Assembly (NCBI GenBank): GCA_964528825.1
Contig: CAZGVB010000022.1
Coordinates: forward strand, 1-23,649
DNA: 23,649 nt
Direction of reading: 5' to 3'
From: RGIG5612 sp964528825
GTDB lineage: Bacteria > Bacillota > Clostridia > Lachnospirales > Lachnospiraceae
Shown here: piece after piece, positions 1-7,476 of the stretch
How positions within the stretch are numbered: position 1 is the first letter of the stretch
Layout: every line of letters begins with the position of its first letter
Program-made: the position numbers and the translations under genes
The notes under the pieces: model-generated
Databases searched by the model: none
What the model was told of the DNA's origin: nothing
The model's input: the letters and a program-made list of their open reading frames with translations, nothing else

Positions 1-1340
1 AATACGGACTGCAGCCTGTTCGATGCTGTCTCGTCGGGTGCAAAGATCCTGAAATTGCGCGAATCCATATTGAGCTTCATCACATCTCTGACATAAGTGC
101 CGAGTACGAACATATCCTGCGCCTCGACATCGCCCGGTGCGGGTACATCTATGCCATAGCCGCGATAATCGGGAGTACGCAGATCATGCAGCAGCAAGCC
201 ACCGTTTGTATGCGGATTGGCGCCCATGCGCCTCGTGCCTGTAGGAGGAAATTCCTTCAGCATCTCTACCGGCTCGCCGTTCTTATCGAACAGCTCTTCG
301 GGCCTGTAGGATCTGAGCCAGCTCTCCAATATAGGCAGATGCTCCTTTGTCTTATCACCGAGTGCTATAGGCACCTGATGCGCGTTCCAGCTGCCCTCAA
401 GGCGCTTACCGTCGATCTCCTTAGGCGCGGTCCAGCCCTTTGGCGTACGAAGTACGATCATAGGCCACTTAGGCCTCGATACATCTCCTGTTTCGATCGC
501 ATGCTTGTGTATGCGCTTTATCTCAAGGATGGCAGCATCTACGGCTGCTGCCATCTTTTGATGCATTTCGCGCGGCTCATCGCCCTCTACAAAGATAGGT
601 GTCCAGCCGCAGCCCACGAAGAAGCTCTCAAGCTCTTCATGGCTTATTCTTGAGAATATTGTCGGATTGGCTATCTTATATCCGTTAAGATGCAGTATAG
701 GGAGAACGGTGCCGTCCGTTGCTGGATTTAAGAATTTGTTGCCGTGCCAGCTGGTAGCCAATGGGCCTGTCTCTGCCTCACCGTCACCTACAACCGTTGC
801 TGCGATAAGATCGGGATTGTCAAGCACTGCACCGAATGCATGCGCAAGCGAATATCCGAGCTCGCCGCCCTCATGTATGGAGCCCGGTGTCTCCGGTGCC
901 ACATGACTCGGTATGCCTCCCGGAAATGAGAATTGTCTGAAGAGCTTTTGCATGCCCTCTTTGTCTCTTGTGATATTCGGATAGATCTCACTGTAGCTGC
1001 CATCCAGCCAGTCCTGAGCGACCATGGCATTGCCGCCGTGTCCGGGGCCTGAGAGATATATCATATCCAGGTCATATTTTTTGATAGCTCTGTTAAGATG
1101 CGTATAGATAAAATTCTGACCCGGACATGTGCCCCAATGGCCGACAATGGTCTTTTTCAGATCTTTATATTCGATAGGACGTTCAAGCAGCGGGTTGTCT
1201 AACAGATACAATTGGCAGGCTGTCAGATAATTTGACGCTCTCCAATATGCATCAAGCTGTTCAAGCTCGGCATCACTAAGGACGGGCTTCTTGCTCGTCC
1301 TCAGCGCCGTTGCTTTGCTTTTTTTTGCTTCATTTAACAT
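1..1340 (-). CDS. xfp: Phosphoketolase (xylulose-5-P/fructose-6-P), N-terminal part, cut by window edge
   Basis: The enzyme splits xylulose 5-phosphate or fructose 6-phosphate with phosphate into acetyl phosphate plus glyceraldehyde 3-phosphate or erythrose 4-phosphate, using thiamine diphosphate in the cytoplasm. The 446 visible residues are the N-terminal part of a protein usually about 790-800 long. Family hallmarks are HWGTCPGQNFIYTHL near residues 68-82, GPGHGG at 98-103 and the cofactor-binding stretch GDGEAETGP at 185-193. The reading frame is open to the left edge. The ATG start at 1340 is set by GGAG eight bases upstream. The gene follows rnfB in the same direction but has its own promoter (1380-1408). 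Identity is very secure; sugar preference cannot be read from this part. Confidence 0.97.
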   Translation of the reverse strand, partial: MLNEAKKSKATALRTSKKPVLSDAELEQLDAYWRASNYLTACQLYLLDNPLLERPIEYKDLKKTIVGHWGTCPGQNFIYTHLNRAIKKYDLDMIYLSGPGHGGNAMVAQDWLDGSYSEIYPNITRDKEGMQKLFRQFSFPGGIPSHVAPETPGSIHEGGELGYSLAHAFGAVLDNPDLIAATVVGDGEAETGPLATSWHGNKFLNPATDGTVLPILHLNGYKIANPTIFSRISHEELESFFVGCGWTPIFVEGDEPREMHQKMAAAVDAAILEIKRIHKHAIETGDVSRPKWPMIVLRTPKGWTAPKEIDGKRLEGSWNAHQVPIALGDKTKEHLPILESWLRSYRPEELFDKNGEPVEMLKEFPPTGTRRMGANPHTNGGLLLHDLRTPDYRGYGIDVPAPGDVEAQDMFVLGTYVRDVMKLNMDSRNFRIFAPDETASNRLQSV

Positions 1341-1379
1341 AGCATTCACTCCTTCGCTTTTTTATTTATTTATGCGAAA

Positions 1380-1408
1380 AGTATAACCATGCCACGCCCA
1401 TTATTCAA
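1380..1408 (-). promoter_or_regulatory. Predicted sigma-A promoter of the phosphoketolase gene
   Basis: On the minus strand there is a -35 TTGAAT (1408-1403), a 17-base spacer and a -10 TATACT (1385-1380). Transcription would start near 1373, leaving a leader of about 33 bases. That leader contains a small dyad, TTCGC...GCGAA, just before the ribosome binding site. Spacing and both boxes are good, so the gene probably does not depend only on read-through from rnf. The call rests on pattern only. Confidence 0.6.
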
Positions 1409-1441
1409 GAAAAATAAGTTGAGATTGTGTGTAATATGTTT

Positions 1442-2347
1442 TTATGCCGGAGCGTTGGTTTCAGGCGCCTGCGTATCTGCTTTCGCCTCTTTTACAACGT
1501 TCTTTCTTATAACAGGACGCTTGATAAATGTCTTTGTCTTTTCATCCCATCTGTCCGGCATCTGTATACATTCTACAGGGCATACCCTCGAGCACTTGCC
1601 GCAGCCGATACATCTTGAATAATCTATTCTTGCGACATTTACATTTATCGTTATGCAGTCTACAGGGCACTCCCTTACGCATTTGCCGCAGCCGATGCAG
1701 CCGTATGCGCATTCACGCCTCGTCTCAGCGCCGACCTTATGGTTGGAGCACATGACGATAGGCTTCGGTCTTTCCTTGAATTCATACATAAATATGATCT
1801 TCTTCGGACATGCCGCCTTGCAGGCACCGCAGCCCGTACATTTCTCGGGATTGACGTGCGCAAGACCGTCTATGACCTCTATCGCATCAAACTTGCATGC
1901 CTTGGCGCAGTCTCCGTATCCGAGGCATCCGAACGCGCATGAGGTATCTCCGTTATAGTAAAGATTGCATGCTACGCAGGATTCAAGGCCCTGATATTCA
2001 TATCTCTTTTTTACATGCTGATTGTCACCGCGGCAGGCTACCATTGCCTTATATTCCGTAGTCTTGCCGACCTCAACGCCCATGATCGCCGCTATCTTTT
2101 CGGCTGTTGCAGCGCCGCCTGCCGAGCATTGATTGACAGGTGCTCCATCCTCTACTATTGCCTTTGCATAAGCAGCGCAGCCTGAGAATCCGCATGCACC
2201 GCAATTGGCTCCCGGAAGGACTGAGGTCACCTCTTTGATATTCTCATTCTCGGTGACTGCCAATGCTTTGGATGCTATGACGAGCAATACCGCGCCTATC
2301 AGTCCGAGTGCAGCGACTACAATTATCGCGATCACTATACTGTTCAT
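1442..2347 (-). CDS. rnfB: Rnf complex subunit B (iron-sulfur electron carrier)
   Basis: RnfB is the multi-cluster ferredoxin-like subunit that passes electrons from reduced ferredoxin into the membrane Rnf complex. The 301-residue protein has one N-terminal membrane helix (about residues 4-27). Next comes the RnfB-type cluster motif CGACGFSGC, then a Cys-rich middle and several ferredoxin motifs, including CTGCGACKAACP, CIGCGKCVRECP and CIGCGKCSRVCP. A Pro/Ala-rich tail ends it. ATG at 2347 is preferred over a TTG two codons upstream because GAGGGG sits eight bases before it. It is the last gene of the rnf operon, 17 bases after rnfA. I see no clear terminator between it and the phosphoketolase gene. 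Confidence 0.96.
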   Translation of the reverse strand: MNSIVIAIIVVAALGLIGAVLLVIASKALAVTENENIKEVTSVLPGANCGACGFSGCAAYAKAIVEDGAPVNQCSAGGAATAEKIAAIMGVEVGKTTEYKAMVACRGDNQHVKKRYEYQGLESCVACNLYYNGDTSCAFGCLGYGDCAKACKFDAIEVIDGLAHVNPEKCTGCGACKAACPKKIIFMYEFKERPKPIVMCSNHKVGAETRRECAYGCIGCGKCVRECPVDCITINVNVARIDYSRCIGCGKCSRVCPVECIQMPDRWDEKTKTFIKRPVIRKNVVKEAKADTQAPETNAPA

Positions 2348-2364
2348 AATCAATACCCCTCAAA

Positions 2365-2961
2365 TCAAACCCCGAAAATATTTTCGGTAATGCCCGCAAA
2401 GCCTGTAAAGCTGAGTGCCACTATCGCAGCAGATACCAAAGTGATAGGAAGATCCTTGAAGCTGGCCGGAGGCGTAGCCTCCTCTACACGGCTGCGCACT
2501 CCCGCAAAGAGTACCATGGCAAGCAGAAATCCGAGTCCAGCTCCGACTGCACATACCAGGGATTCAACAAAGTTATATCCGTTGTCGATATTGAGTATGG
2601 TCACGCCGAGTACCGCACAGTTGGTAGTGATCAGCGGAAGATATACTCCGAGAGATACATACAGAGGCGGAATGAATTTCTTAAGGAACATCTCAAGGAG
2701 CTGTACCAGTACGGCGATAACAAGGATAAATACTATCGTCTGCAGATATCCCAGATCGAATTTGTCAAGCAGCTGCTGCAGCGGCCATGTGACCGCTGTG
2801 GCTATTGCCATAACTACCGTAACGGAGAGTGACATGCCGACAGCCGAATCTACTCTCTTGCTGACTCCCAAAAAGGGACAAATGCCGAGGAACTTGACCA
2901 ATACATAGTTGTTTGTCAGGATCATCGTAAAAAATATAGAACCAAGTGCTGCTGCGCTCAT
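2365..2961 (-). CDS. rnfA: Rnf complex subunit A (membrane)
   Basis: RnfA is an integral membrane subunit of the ion-translocating ferredoxin:NAD+ oxidoreductase and is related to NqrE and to RnfE. The 198-residue protein is almost entirely hydrophobic, with about six predicted helices. It carries the conserved stretch NNYVLVKFLGICPFLG near its N-terminus, including the Cys proposed in this family to ligand a membrane iron-sulfur centre, and TTNCAVLG in the middle, holding the second such Cys. The start is ATG 2961, overlapping the rnfE stop as TAATG. GGGGAG lies upstream, so the longer frame opening at 2997 is not the real N-terminus. Overlap indicates translational coupling with rnfE. Confidence 0.96.
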   Translation of the reverse strand: MSAAALGSIFFTMILTNNYVLVKFLGICPFLGVSKRVDSAVGMSLSVTVVMAIATAVTWPLQQLLDKFDLGYLQTIVFILVIAVLVQLLEMFLKKFIPPLYVSLGVYLPLITTNCAVLGVTILNIDNGYNFVESLVCAVGAGLGFLLAMVLFAGVRSRVEEATPPASFKDLPITLVSAAIVALSFTGFAGITENIFGV

Positions 2962-3635
2962 TATTTCTTCTCCCCTTCCTTTTCTACTTCTTTGCATCCG
3001 TCACATACGCCGCATGCCTCACATCCGATCTTGCGCTCCTTGCGGTGTCCTGTCTTAGTCTCGATATAAATAGCAAGAGCCATGAGGATACCGAATACGA
3101 AGAAGCCGCCCGCGGGAAGTATAAATACCGTCATAGGCGCAAACGGAAGATGCAGATCCAGTCCGAAGAATGTACCGTTTCCGAGGATCTCGCGGATGGA
3201 GCCCATGGCAACCAAGGTGATAGTAAAGCCTACGCCCATGCCGAGACCGTCAAGCGCGGAATCTATGATATTGTTCTTTGAGGCAAACATTTCAGCACGC
3301 CCCAATATGATACAGTTAACTACTATAAGAGGCAGATATACGCCGAGAGCCGAATTGAGCGACGGCAAAAATGCCTTTATGAGCATCATGATGATAGTAA
3401 CTACAGAGGCAATGACCGTGATATATGCAGGCAGTCTTACCTTAGATGGAATGATATTGCGAAGCGCAGATATCAATATACCTGAAAATATCAATACAAA
3501 TGTAGTCGCAGCTCCCATACCGAGACCGTTTATGGCCAGGGTCGTTACCGCAAGAGTGGGACAGGTTCCCAGAACAAGTCTAAGTGACGGATTCTCTTTA
3601 AATAATCCGTTCAGGACTATCTTTAATTTGTTCAT
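2961..3635 (-). CDS. rnfE: Rnf complex subunit E (membrane), with four-Cys tail
   Basis: RnfE is the second NqrD/NqrE-like membrane subunit and is thought to share the membrane cluster with RnfA. The 224-residue protein has the family signature LRLVLGTCPTLAV near residue 18 and VNCIILGRAE in the middle, each with a conserved Cys, and about six hydrophobic helices. Its last 20 residues form a soluble tail with CEACGVCDGC (Cys 205, 208, 211, 214), then a run of Glu and Lys. The first four bases of the gene overlap the rnfG stop (ATGA) and its stop overlaps rnfA (TAATG). The subunit call is secure; the tail's role is unknown. Confidence 0.95.
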   Translation of the reverse strand: MNKLKIVLNGLFKENPSLRLVLGTCPTLAVTTLAINGLGMGAATTFVLIFSGILISALRNIIPSKVRLPAYITVIASVVTIIMMLIKAFLPSLNSALGVYLPLIVVNCIILGRAEMFASKNNIIDSALDGLGMGVGFTITLVAMGSIREILGNGTFFGLDLHLPFAPMTVFILPAGGFFVFGILMALAIYIETKTGHRKERKIGCEACGVCDGCKEVEKEGEKK

Positions 3636-4168
3636 TCTGCTGCACCTCCGATCACATCATTATAAGCACGGATAGCCAGATCGATGGCATTTACCGCAGC
3701 CTTTGAGGAAATGGTAGAGCCCGAAACAGCATCTATATCATCTATGGTGAACTCTTCTGCAGCCATACCTGCAAACTGTCCGCAGAAGGAATCCTCCGTG
3801 ACCTTCTGCCCCATACCGGGAGTCTCATCATTATCCATCATGATCACCTTTATGATACTTCCGTCATTTGAAAATGCGACGGCTGCCGGAACATCTCCGC
3901 TGTAGCCCTTTGACTTTGCGGTTACTATATATCCTGCTCCGTTGTCGGCCTTGAGGACTGCGGTCACACCCTCTGATTCGTATTCGATCTGCGTAAAAGC
4001 ATCCGCATCCGGAAGCAGCGCAAAATATGTCGCATTTGTCTCTGCCTCCTCATTTGCCGCGATCAACGGGGCTGTTATATGGTTTACAAGTGCGAGTGCC
4101 GCGCCTACCACAAGGCAGAGCACCGACAGTACAACAATAGGTTTGATATATTCCTTATATGTCTTCAT
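3632..4168 (-). CDS. rnfG: Rnf complex subunit G (covalent FMN, extracytoplasmic)
   Basis: RnfG carries a flavin (FMN) linked covalently to a threonine by a phosphoester bond and shuttles electrons on the outer face of the membrane. The 178-residue protein has one N-terminal membrane anchor (about residues 10-32), an FMN-binding domain and the attachment motif SGSTISS near residue 150. Here the usual SGAT appears as SGST. It overlaps rnfD by ATGA upstream and rnfE by ATGA downstream, in the middle of the operon. Length is near the short end for the family but all parts are present. Confidence 0.94.
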   Translation of the reverse strand: MKTYKEYIKPIVVLSVLCLVVGAALALVNHITAPLIAANEEAETNATYFALLPDADAFTQIEYESEGVTAVLKADNGAGYIVTAKSKGYSGDVPAAVAFSNDGSIIKVIMMDNDETPGMGQKVTEDSFCGQFAGMAAEEFTIDDIDAVSGSTISSKAAVNAIDLAIRAYNDVIGGAAE

Positions 4169-5106
4169 TTCTTTGCTGCACCTCCGAGCGGCACATTGCG
4201 TGTCTTTGAATTGATATACGGAACTAAAAGGTTCATCAGCAATATAGAATAGCTTACACCCTCGTTCATATTTCCCCAGAATCTGATAAGGCAGGTGATA
4301 AGTCCGAGCCCGATGCCGAAGATGATCTTGCCTCTTCTTGTAAACGGAGACGTGGTATAATCTGTCGCCATAAATATAGCTCCGAGCAGCAGGCCGCCTG
4401 AGAGGATCTCATTTACAACATTATGTCCTGTCACAAGACTGAACAATGCCACAGTGCCTACATAAAAGAGCGGTATCGTGATCTCTATGGTACGTGTTGC
4501 AAGAAGCCATATGAGTCCAAGCAGCAGAGCCGCCGCGCAGGTCTCACCTATGACACCTCCGTGAGTGCCGAAGAGAAGATCTTCTATAGGGATGCTCTCG
4601 TCAACCACAGCAAGCGGTGTCGCGGATGAAAGCGCGTCCATCTGCACTATCTGCGAAGGATAGGAGTAGCTCGTCATTTGAGATGTAAATGAGATGGCAA
4701 GTGCTATCCTCGCTACGATGGCAGGATTTGCGAAATTCTTTCCTATGCCTCCGAACAGCTCCTTCGTGACTATGATCGCTATGATCGCACCGATCACGGG
4801 GATATAGAGAGGGATGGTATCCGGAAGGTTGAAGGCGAGCAATATGCCTGTTACAACAGCTGACAGATCCGGTATGGTATTCTTTTCTTTTCTCAGCACG
4901 CACCACAGAAATTCGCAAAGTACACATGCGGCTACCGTGACTGCGGTCACCAGCAACGCGTCCCATCCGAAGATAATGACAGAGCAGACTACAGACGGCA
5001 TCAATGCTATGATAACATTCAGCATGATCCTGGTCGTCGTGATCTTCGATCTGATATGCGGCTGAGGGGATACGACCAGCTTCGTATTGTCTATATCGGT
5101 TATCAT
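4165..5106 (-). CDS. rnfD: Rnf complex subunit D (membrane, covalent FMN)
   Basis: RnfD is an NqrB-like membrane subunit with a covalently bound FMN, probably part of the ion-translocating path. The 313-residue protein begins with the family-type sequence VVSPQPHIRS and contains many hydrophobic helices. The flavin attachment motif is SSATPLA near residue 162, where the Thr would carry the flavin. AIFMATDYTTSPFTRRG later in the chain is typical of RnfD/NqrB. It overlaps rnfC upstream and rnfG downstream by four bases each, so translation is likely coupled through the operon. Confidence 0.95.
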   Translation of the reverse strand: MITDIDNTKLVVSPQPHIRSKITTTRIMLNVIIALMPSVVCSVIIFGWDALLVTAVTVAACVLCEFLWCVLRKEKNTIPDLSAVVTGILLAFNLPDTIPLYIPVIGAIIAIIVTKELFGGIGKNFANPAIVARIALAISFTSQMTSYSYPSQIVQMDALSSATPLAVVDESIPIEDLLFGTHGGVIGETCAAALLLGLIWLLATRTIEITIPLFYVGTVALFSLVTGHNVVNEILSGGLLLGAIFMATDYTTSPFTRRGKIIFGIGLGLITCLIRFWGNMNEGVSYSILLMNLLVPYINSKTRNVPLGGAAKK

Positions 5107-6434
5107 TTCTTAGCCCCCTTCAGTTTGGATTTTGTATATTTGGAAGCAAGCACATTGCTTTGGGTAAGCGGACGTTTTGCAGGACATACATAGCTGCAGG
5201 TGCCGCAGCCGATGCACAGGTCCGCCATAAGATCCATGAGCTTGTCTGCGTCATATTTTTCGTATGCATTCTCTATATCAACAGGAGAGAGTCCCATAGG
5301 ACACGACCTTACACATCTGCCGCATCTTATGCATGCTCCCGCCTCGCGGTTGACACTGCATCTTGTGCTGAGCGCAAGCAGACCGTTGTTCTGTCTCGTG
5401 ATCGGATAGGTTACATCCTTTTGAGCGGCTCCCATCATCGGTCCTCCCGTGATGACCTTGCCCGGCTGCTCTTCTATGCCGCAATATCTCAAAACATCTA
5501 TCATCGGAGTGCCTATCAGTACATCCAGATTCTTCCAATGACTTACGGCATCCCCTGCAACAGTCATTCTCTTTGTGACAAGAGGGATACCTGTCTTGAT
5601 ATATTTTCCTATGCTTGAGACCGTGGTCACATTCAGCATCAATACGCCGACAGATGTATGACGCGCACCTCTTGGGACAACCCTGCCTGTGGCATTCTTT
5701 ATAAGTATATTCTGGGCACCCTGAGGATATTTGGACGGAAGAGACTTTACAGATATCCTGTCATTGTCTGCCGTCAGCTTAGTAAGAAGCTCTATGGCCT
5801 TAGGCTTGTTCTTCTCTATGCATATCATTGCCTTGGGTATGCCGAGATATTTCAGTGTCTGCTCTATGCCGAAGAGCACATCTTCAGGACACTCGAGCAT
5901 CTCTCTGTTGTCTGTTGACAGATAAGGCTCACATTCCGCACCATTTATGAGAAGAGTATCTATATCCACGAGATTCTTAGGCACGATCTTTATATCCGTA
6001 GGAAATCCGGCACCGCCGAGTCCTACTATACCCGACTCAGATACCGCAGCCGTAAAGCTGTCCAGATCATGCACATCGGGCGGTGCTATATTCGGATCTA
6101 TATCCTGCTGCCCGTCTGTATCTATGGTGACGGTCATCACCATCTTTCCGGTATTATACAAAACAGGCTTGACAGAATTTACCACTCCCGATGCACTCGA
6201 ATATATATTCATACTCAACGGCACAGGACCCTTGCCTACCATCGTGCCCACATAGACCTTGTCGCCCTTTTTGACTACAGGCTCACAAGGTGCTCCTATA
6301 TGCTGGCTCATCGGCAAAATGATCTGCGCGGGCACAGGCATCACCTCGGTCGGGAAGAATTGCGTCTCCTTATGATGAGGCACCTTTACTCCTCCGCCGT
6401 CAAGCACCTTCTTTACAAATGTACTAATACTCAA
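5103..6434 (-). CDS. rnfC: Rnf complex subunit C (NADH-binding, peripheral)
   Basis: RnfC is the cytoplasmic subunit that binds NAD(H) and FMN and carries two [4Fe-4S] clusters, linking the complex to NAD+ reduction. With the TTG start at 6434 it has 443 residues, the usual length. Motifs are GGGVKVPHHK at the N-terminus, the glycine-rich GLGGAGFPTDIK, and cluster motifs CIRCGRCVRSCP and CIGCGTCSYVCP near the C-terminus. TTG 6434 is chosen because GGGGTG lies just upstream. The frame continues to an ATG at 6578, but the extra 48 residues are not family-like and that stretch contains the promoter and palindrome. First gene of the rnf operon. Confidence 0.95.
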   Translation of the reverse strand: MSISTFVKKVLDGGGVKVPHHKETQFFPTEVMPVPAQIILPMSQHIGAPCEPVVKKGDKVYVGTMVGKGPVPLSMNIYSSASGVVNSVKPVLYNTGKMVMTVTIDTDGQQDIDPNIAPPDVHDLDSFTAAVSESGIVGLGGAGFPTDIKIVPKNLVDIDTLLINGAECEPYLSTDNREMLECPEDVLFGIEQTLKYLGIPKAMICIEKNKPKAIELLTKLTADNDRISVKSLPSKYPQGAQNILIKNATGRVVPRGARHTSVGVLMLNVTTVSSIGKYIKTGIPLVTKRMTVAGDAVSHWKNLDVLIGTPMIDVLRYCGIEEQPGKVITGGPMMGAAQKDVTYPITRQNNGLLALSTRCSVNREAGACIRCGRCVRSCPMGLSPVDIENAYEKYDADKLMDLMADLCIGCGTCSYVCPAKRPLTQSNVLASKYTKSKLKGAKK

Positions 6435-6452
6435 AATCCACACCCCTTTTCG

Positions 6453-6471
6453 GACCGACCCTGAATCGGTC
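6453..6471 (-). promoter_or_regulatory. Small stem-loop in the rnfC leader
   Basis: GACCGA and TCGGTC form a 6-bp perfect stem around a 7-base loop, ending about ten bases before the GGGGTG ribosome binding site of rnfC. It could influence initiation at the TTG start. It has no U-run, so it is not a terminator by itself. Confidence 0.35.
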
Positions 6472-6495
6472 TGTGCTAGTGACTCTAGGACAATA

Positions 6496-6540
6496 AAAAA
6501 GATTGTATAAATATTGTATTTATATTTATACAATCTTTTT
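6496..6540. repeat. Perfect 19-bp inverted repeat at the rnf transcription start
   Basis: Bases 6496-6514 and 6522-6540 are perfect inverted copies around a 7-base loop. The arms are very AT-rich and have A5/T5 ends. On the minus strand it begins four bases after the predicted rnf -10 box and is followed by a run of six T. It could be a repressor operator over +1, a stabilising 5' mRNA hairpin, or a bidirectional terminator for the SDR gene upstream. Placement favours a regulatory role for rnf, but T-runs on both ends keep the terminator reading open. Confidence 0.6.
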
Positions 6541-6543
6541 GAT

Positions 6544-6572
6544 AATATACTACTATTTCTATTCTTAATCAA
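6544..6572 (-). promoter_or_regulatory. Predicted sigma-A promoter of the rnf operon
   Basis: The minus strand has -35 TTGATT (6572-6567), a 17-base spacer and -10 TATATT (6549-6544). The start point would fall near 6537, inside the first arm of the 45-bp palindrome. The resulting leader before rnfC is about 100 bases. Pattern match only. Confidence 0.6.
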
Positions 6573-6656
6573 CGGCAACTTTTACTATATTTATCGGCAA
6601 AGCTATCCTTTCATATGTGCGAAAGATGTATTTTTACACGAACAAGACATAGTTTT

Positions 6657-7400
6657 CTATGTGATAAAGCCTCCGTCGCAGGTAATGACCTGTCCCGTTA
6701 TAAAGGATGCCCCGTCCGATGCAAGGAACGCGGCAAGGTCTGCGATATCCGATGCGCTGCCGAGACGCCCAAGCGGTGTCTCTCCGGCAAGAGATCCCTT
6801 GATATCTGCAGGAAGCTCGTCCAGCATCTGTGTATCTATGACACCGGGTGCTATGCAATTTACCCTGATACCGGATGGCGCGAGCTCATTTGATAAGGAT
6901 CTGCTGAAGCCGATGAGCGCGGCCTTTGTCGCCGAATATACGCTCTCGCAGGATGCACCCCTGAGTCCCCATATAGAGGATATCGTGATGATACAGCCGC
7001 TATGCTCATGCAGCATGTGGGGCAGGACGCATTTGACTGTATGAAATGCTCCGTCAACATTGACGGCAAAGAATCTCTTCCACCGCTCCTCGTCTACATC
7101 CTGTATCTGCATCTGGCCTGCTATGCCCGCATTGCTCACGAGAATGTCTATCTCTCCGAGCTCCTCTCTTATGCGGCTGCACATCTGCTCTACCTGAATG
7201 CAGTCTGCCACGTCAGCCCTGCAGCATATGGCCCTTATGCCATACTTTGCAGCCTCTGCCGCCGTCTCCCTTGCACAGTCTTCTCTTTCTATATAATTGA
7301 TGGCAATATCACAGCCCTCTCTTGCAAGGCGAAGCGCTACAGCACGTCCTATCCCGCGCGATGATCCTGTTATAAGTGCCGTCTTTCGTTTGTTATTCAT
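6657..7400 (-). CDS. SDR-family NAD(P)-dependent oxidoreductase (FabG-like)
   Basis: This is a classical short-chain dehydrogenase/reductase of 247 residues. It has the cofactor motif TGSSRGIG at residues 11-18, NAG at 90-92, a catalytic Ser at 141 or 142, and YSATK with Tyr155 and Lys159. The ending ITCDGGFIT is typical of the FabG-like group. Resemblance to 3-oxoacyl-ACP reductases is general, and no other fatty-acid gene is nearby, so the substrate is unknown. ATG at 7400 is preceded by AAAGG seven bases upstream and is preferred to the TTG one codon earlier. It lies 76 bases after the MBL gene, with a GC-rich hairpin between, and ahead of the rnf promoter region. Confidence 0.9.
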   Translation of the reverse strand: MNNKRKTALITGSSRGIGRAVALRLAREGCDIAINYIEREDCARETAAEAAKYGIRAICCRADVADCIQVEQMCSRIREELGEIDILVSNAGIAGQMQIQDVDEERWKRFFAVNVDGAFHTVKCVLPHMLHEHSGCIITISSIWGLRGASCESVYSATKAALIGFSRSLSNELAPSGIRVNCIAPGVIDTQMLDELPADIKGSLAGETPLGRLGSASDIADLAAFLASDGASFITGQVITCDGGFIT

Positions 7401-7428
7401 CAAATACCTTTTTGGGGCATATTTTTTA

Positions 7429-7465
7429 TTTGCCCGGGGCTGCCCTCTGCTCGCCCCGGGGCAAA
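7429..7465. repeat. GC-rich bulged hairpin between the MBL and SDR genes
   Basis: TTTGCCCGGGGC (7429-7440) pairs with GCCCCGGGGCAAA (7453-7465) around a 12-base loop, with one bulged G. The structure is strong. In the direction of transcription (minus) it is followed by A-rich sequence and not a U-run, so it is not a standard intrinsic terminator. It may be a processing or mRNA-stability element between the two genes. Confidence 0.5.
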
Positions 7466-7476
7466 GACATTTTATG

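Noticed and set aside
1653..1958. Plus-strand open frames opposite the rnf genes.
   Set aside because: They are mirror frames of conserved rnf coding sequence with no ribosome binding site and no recognisable protein features.
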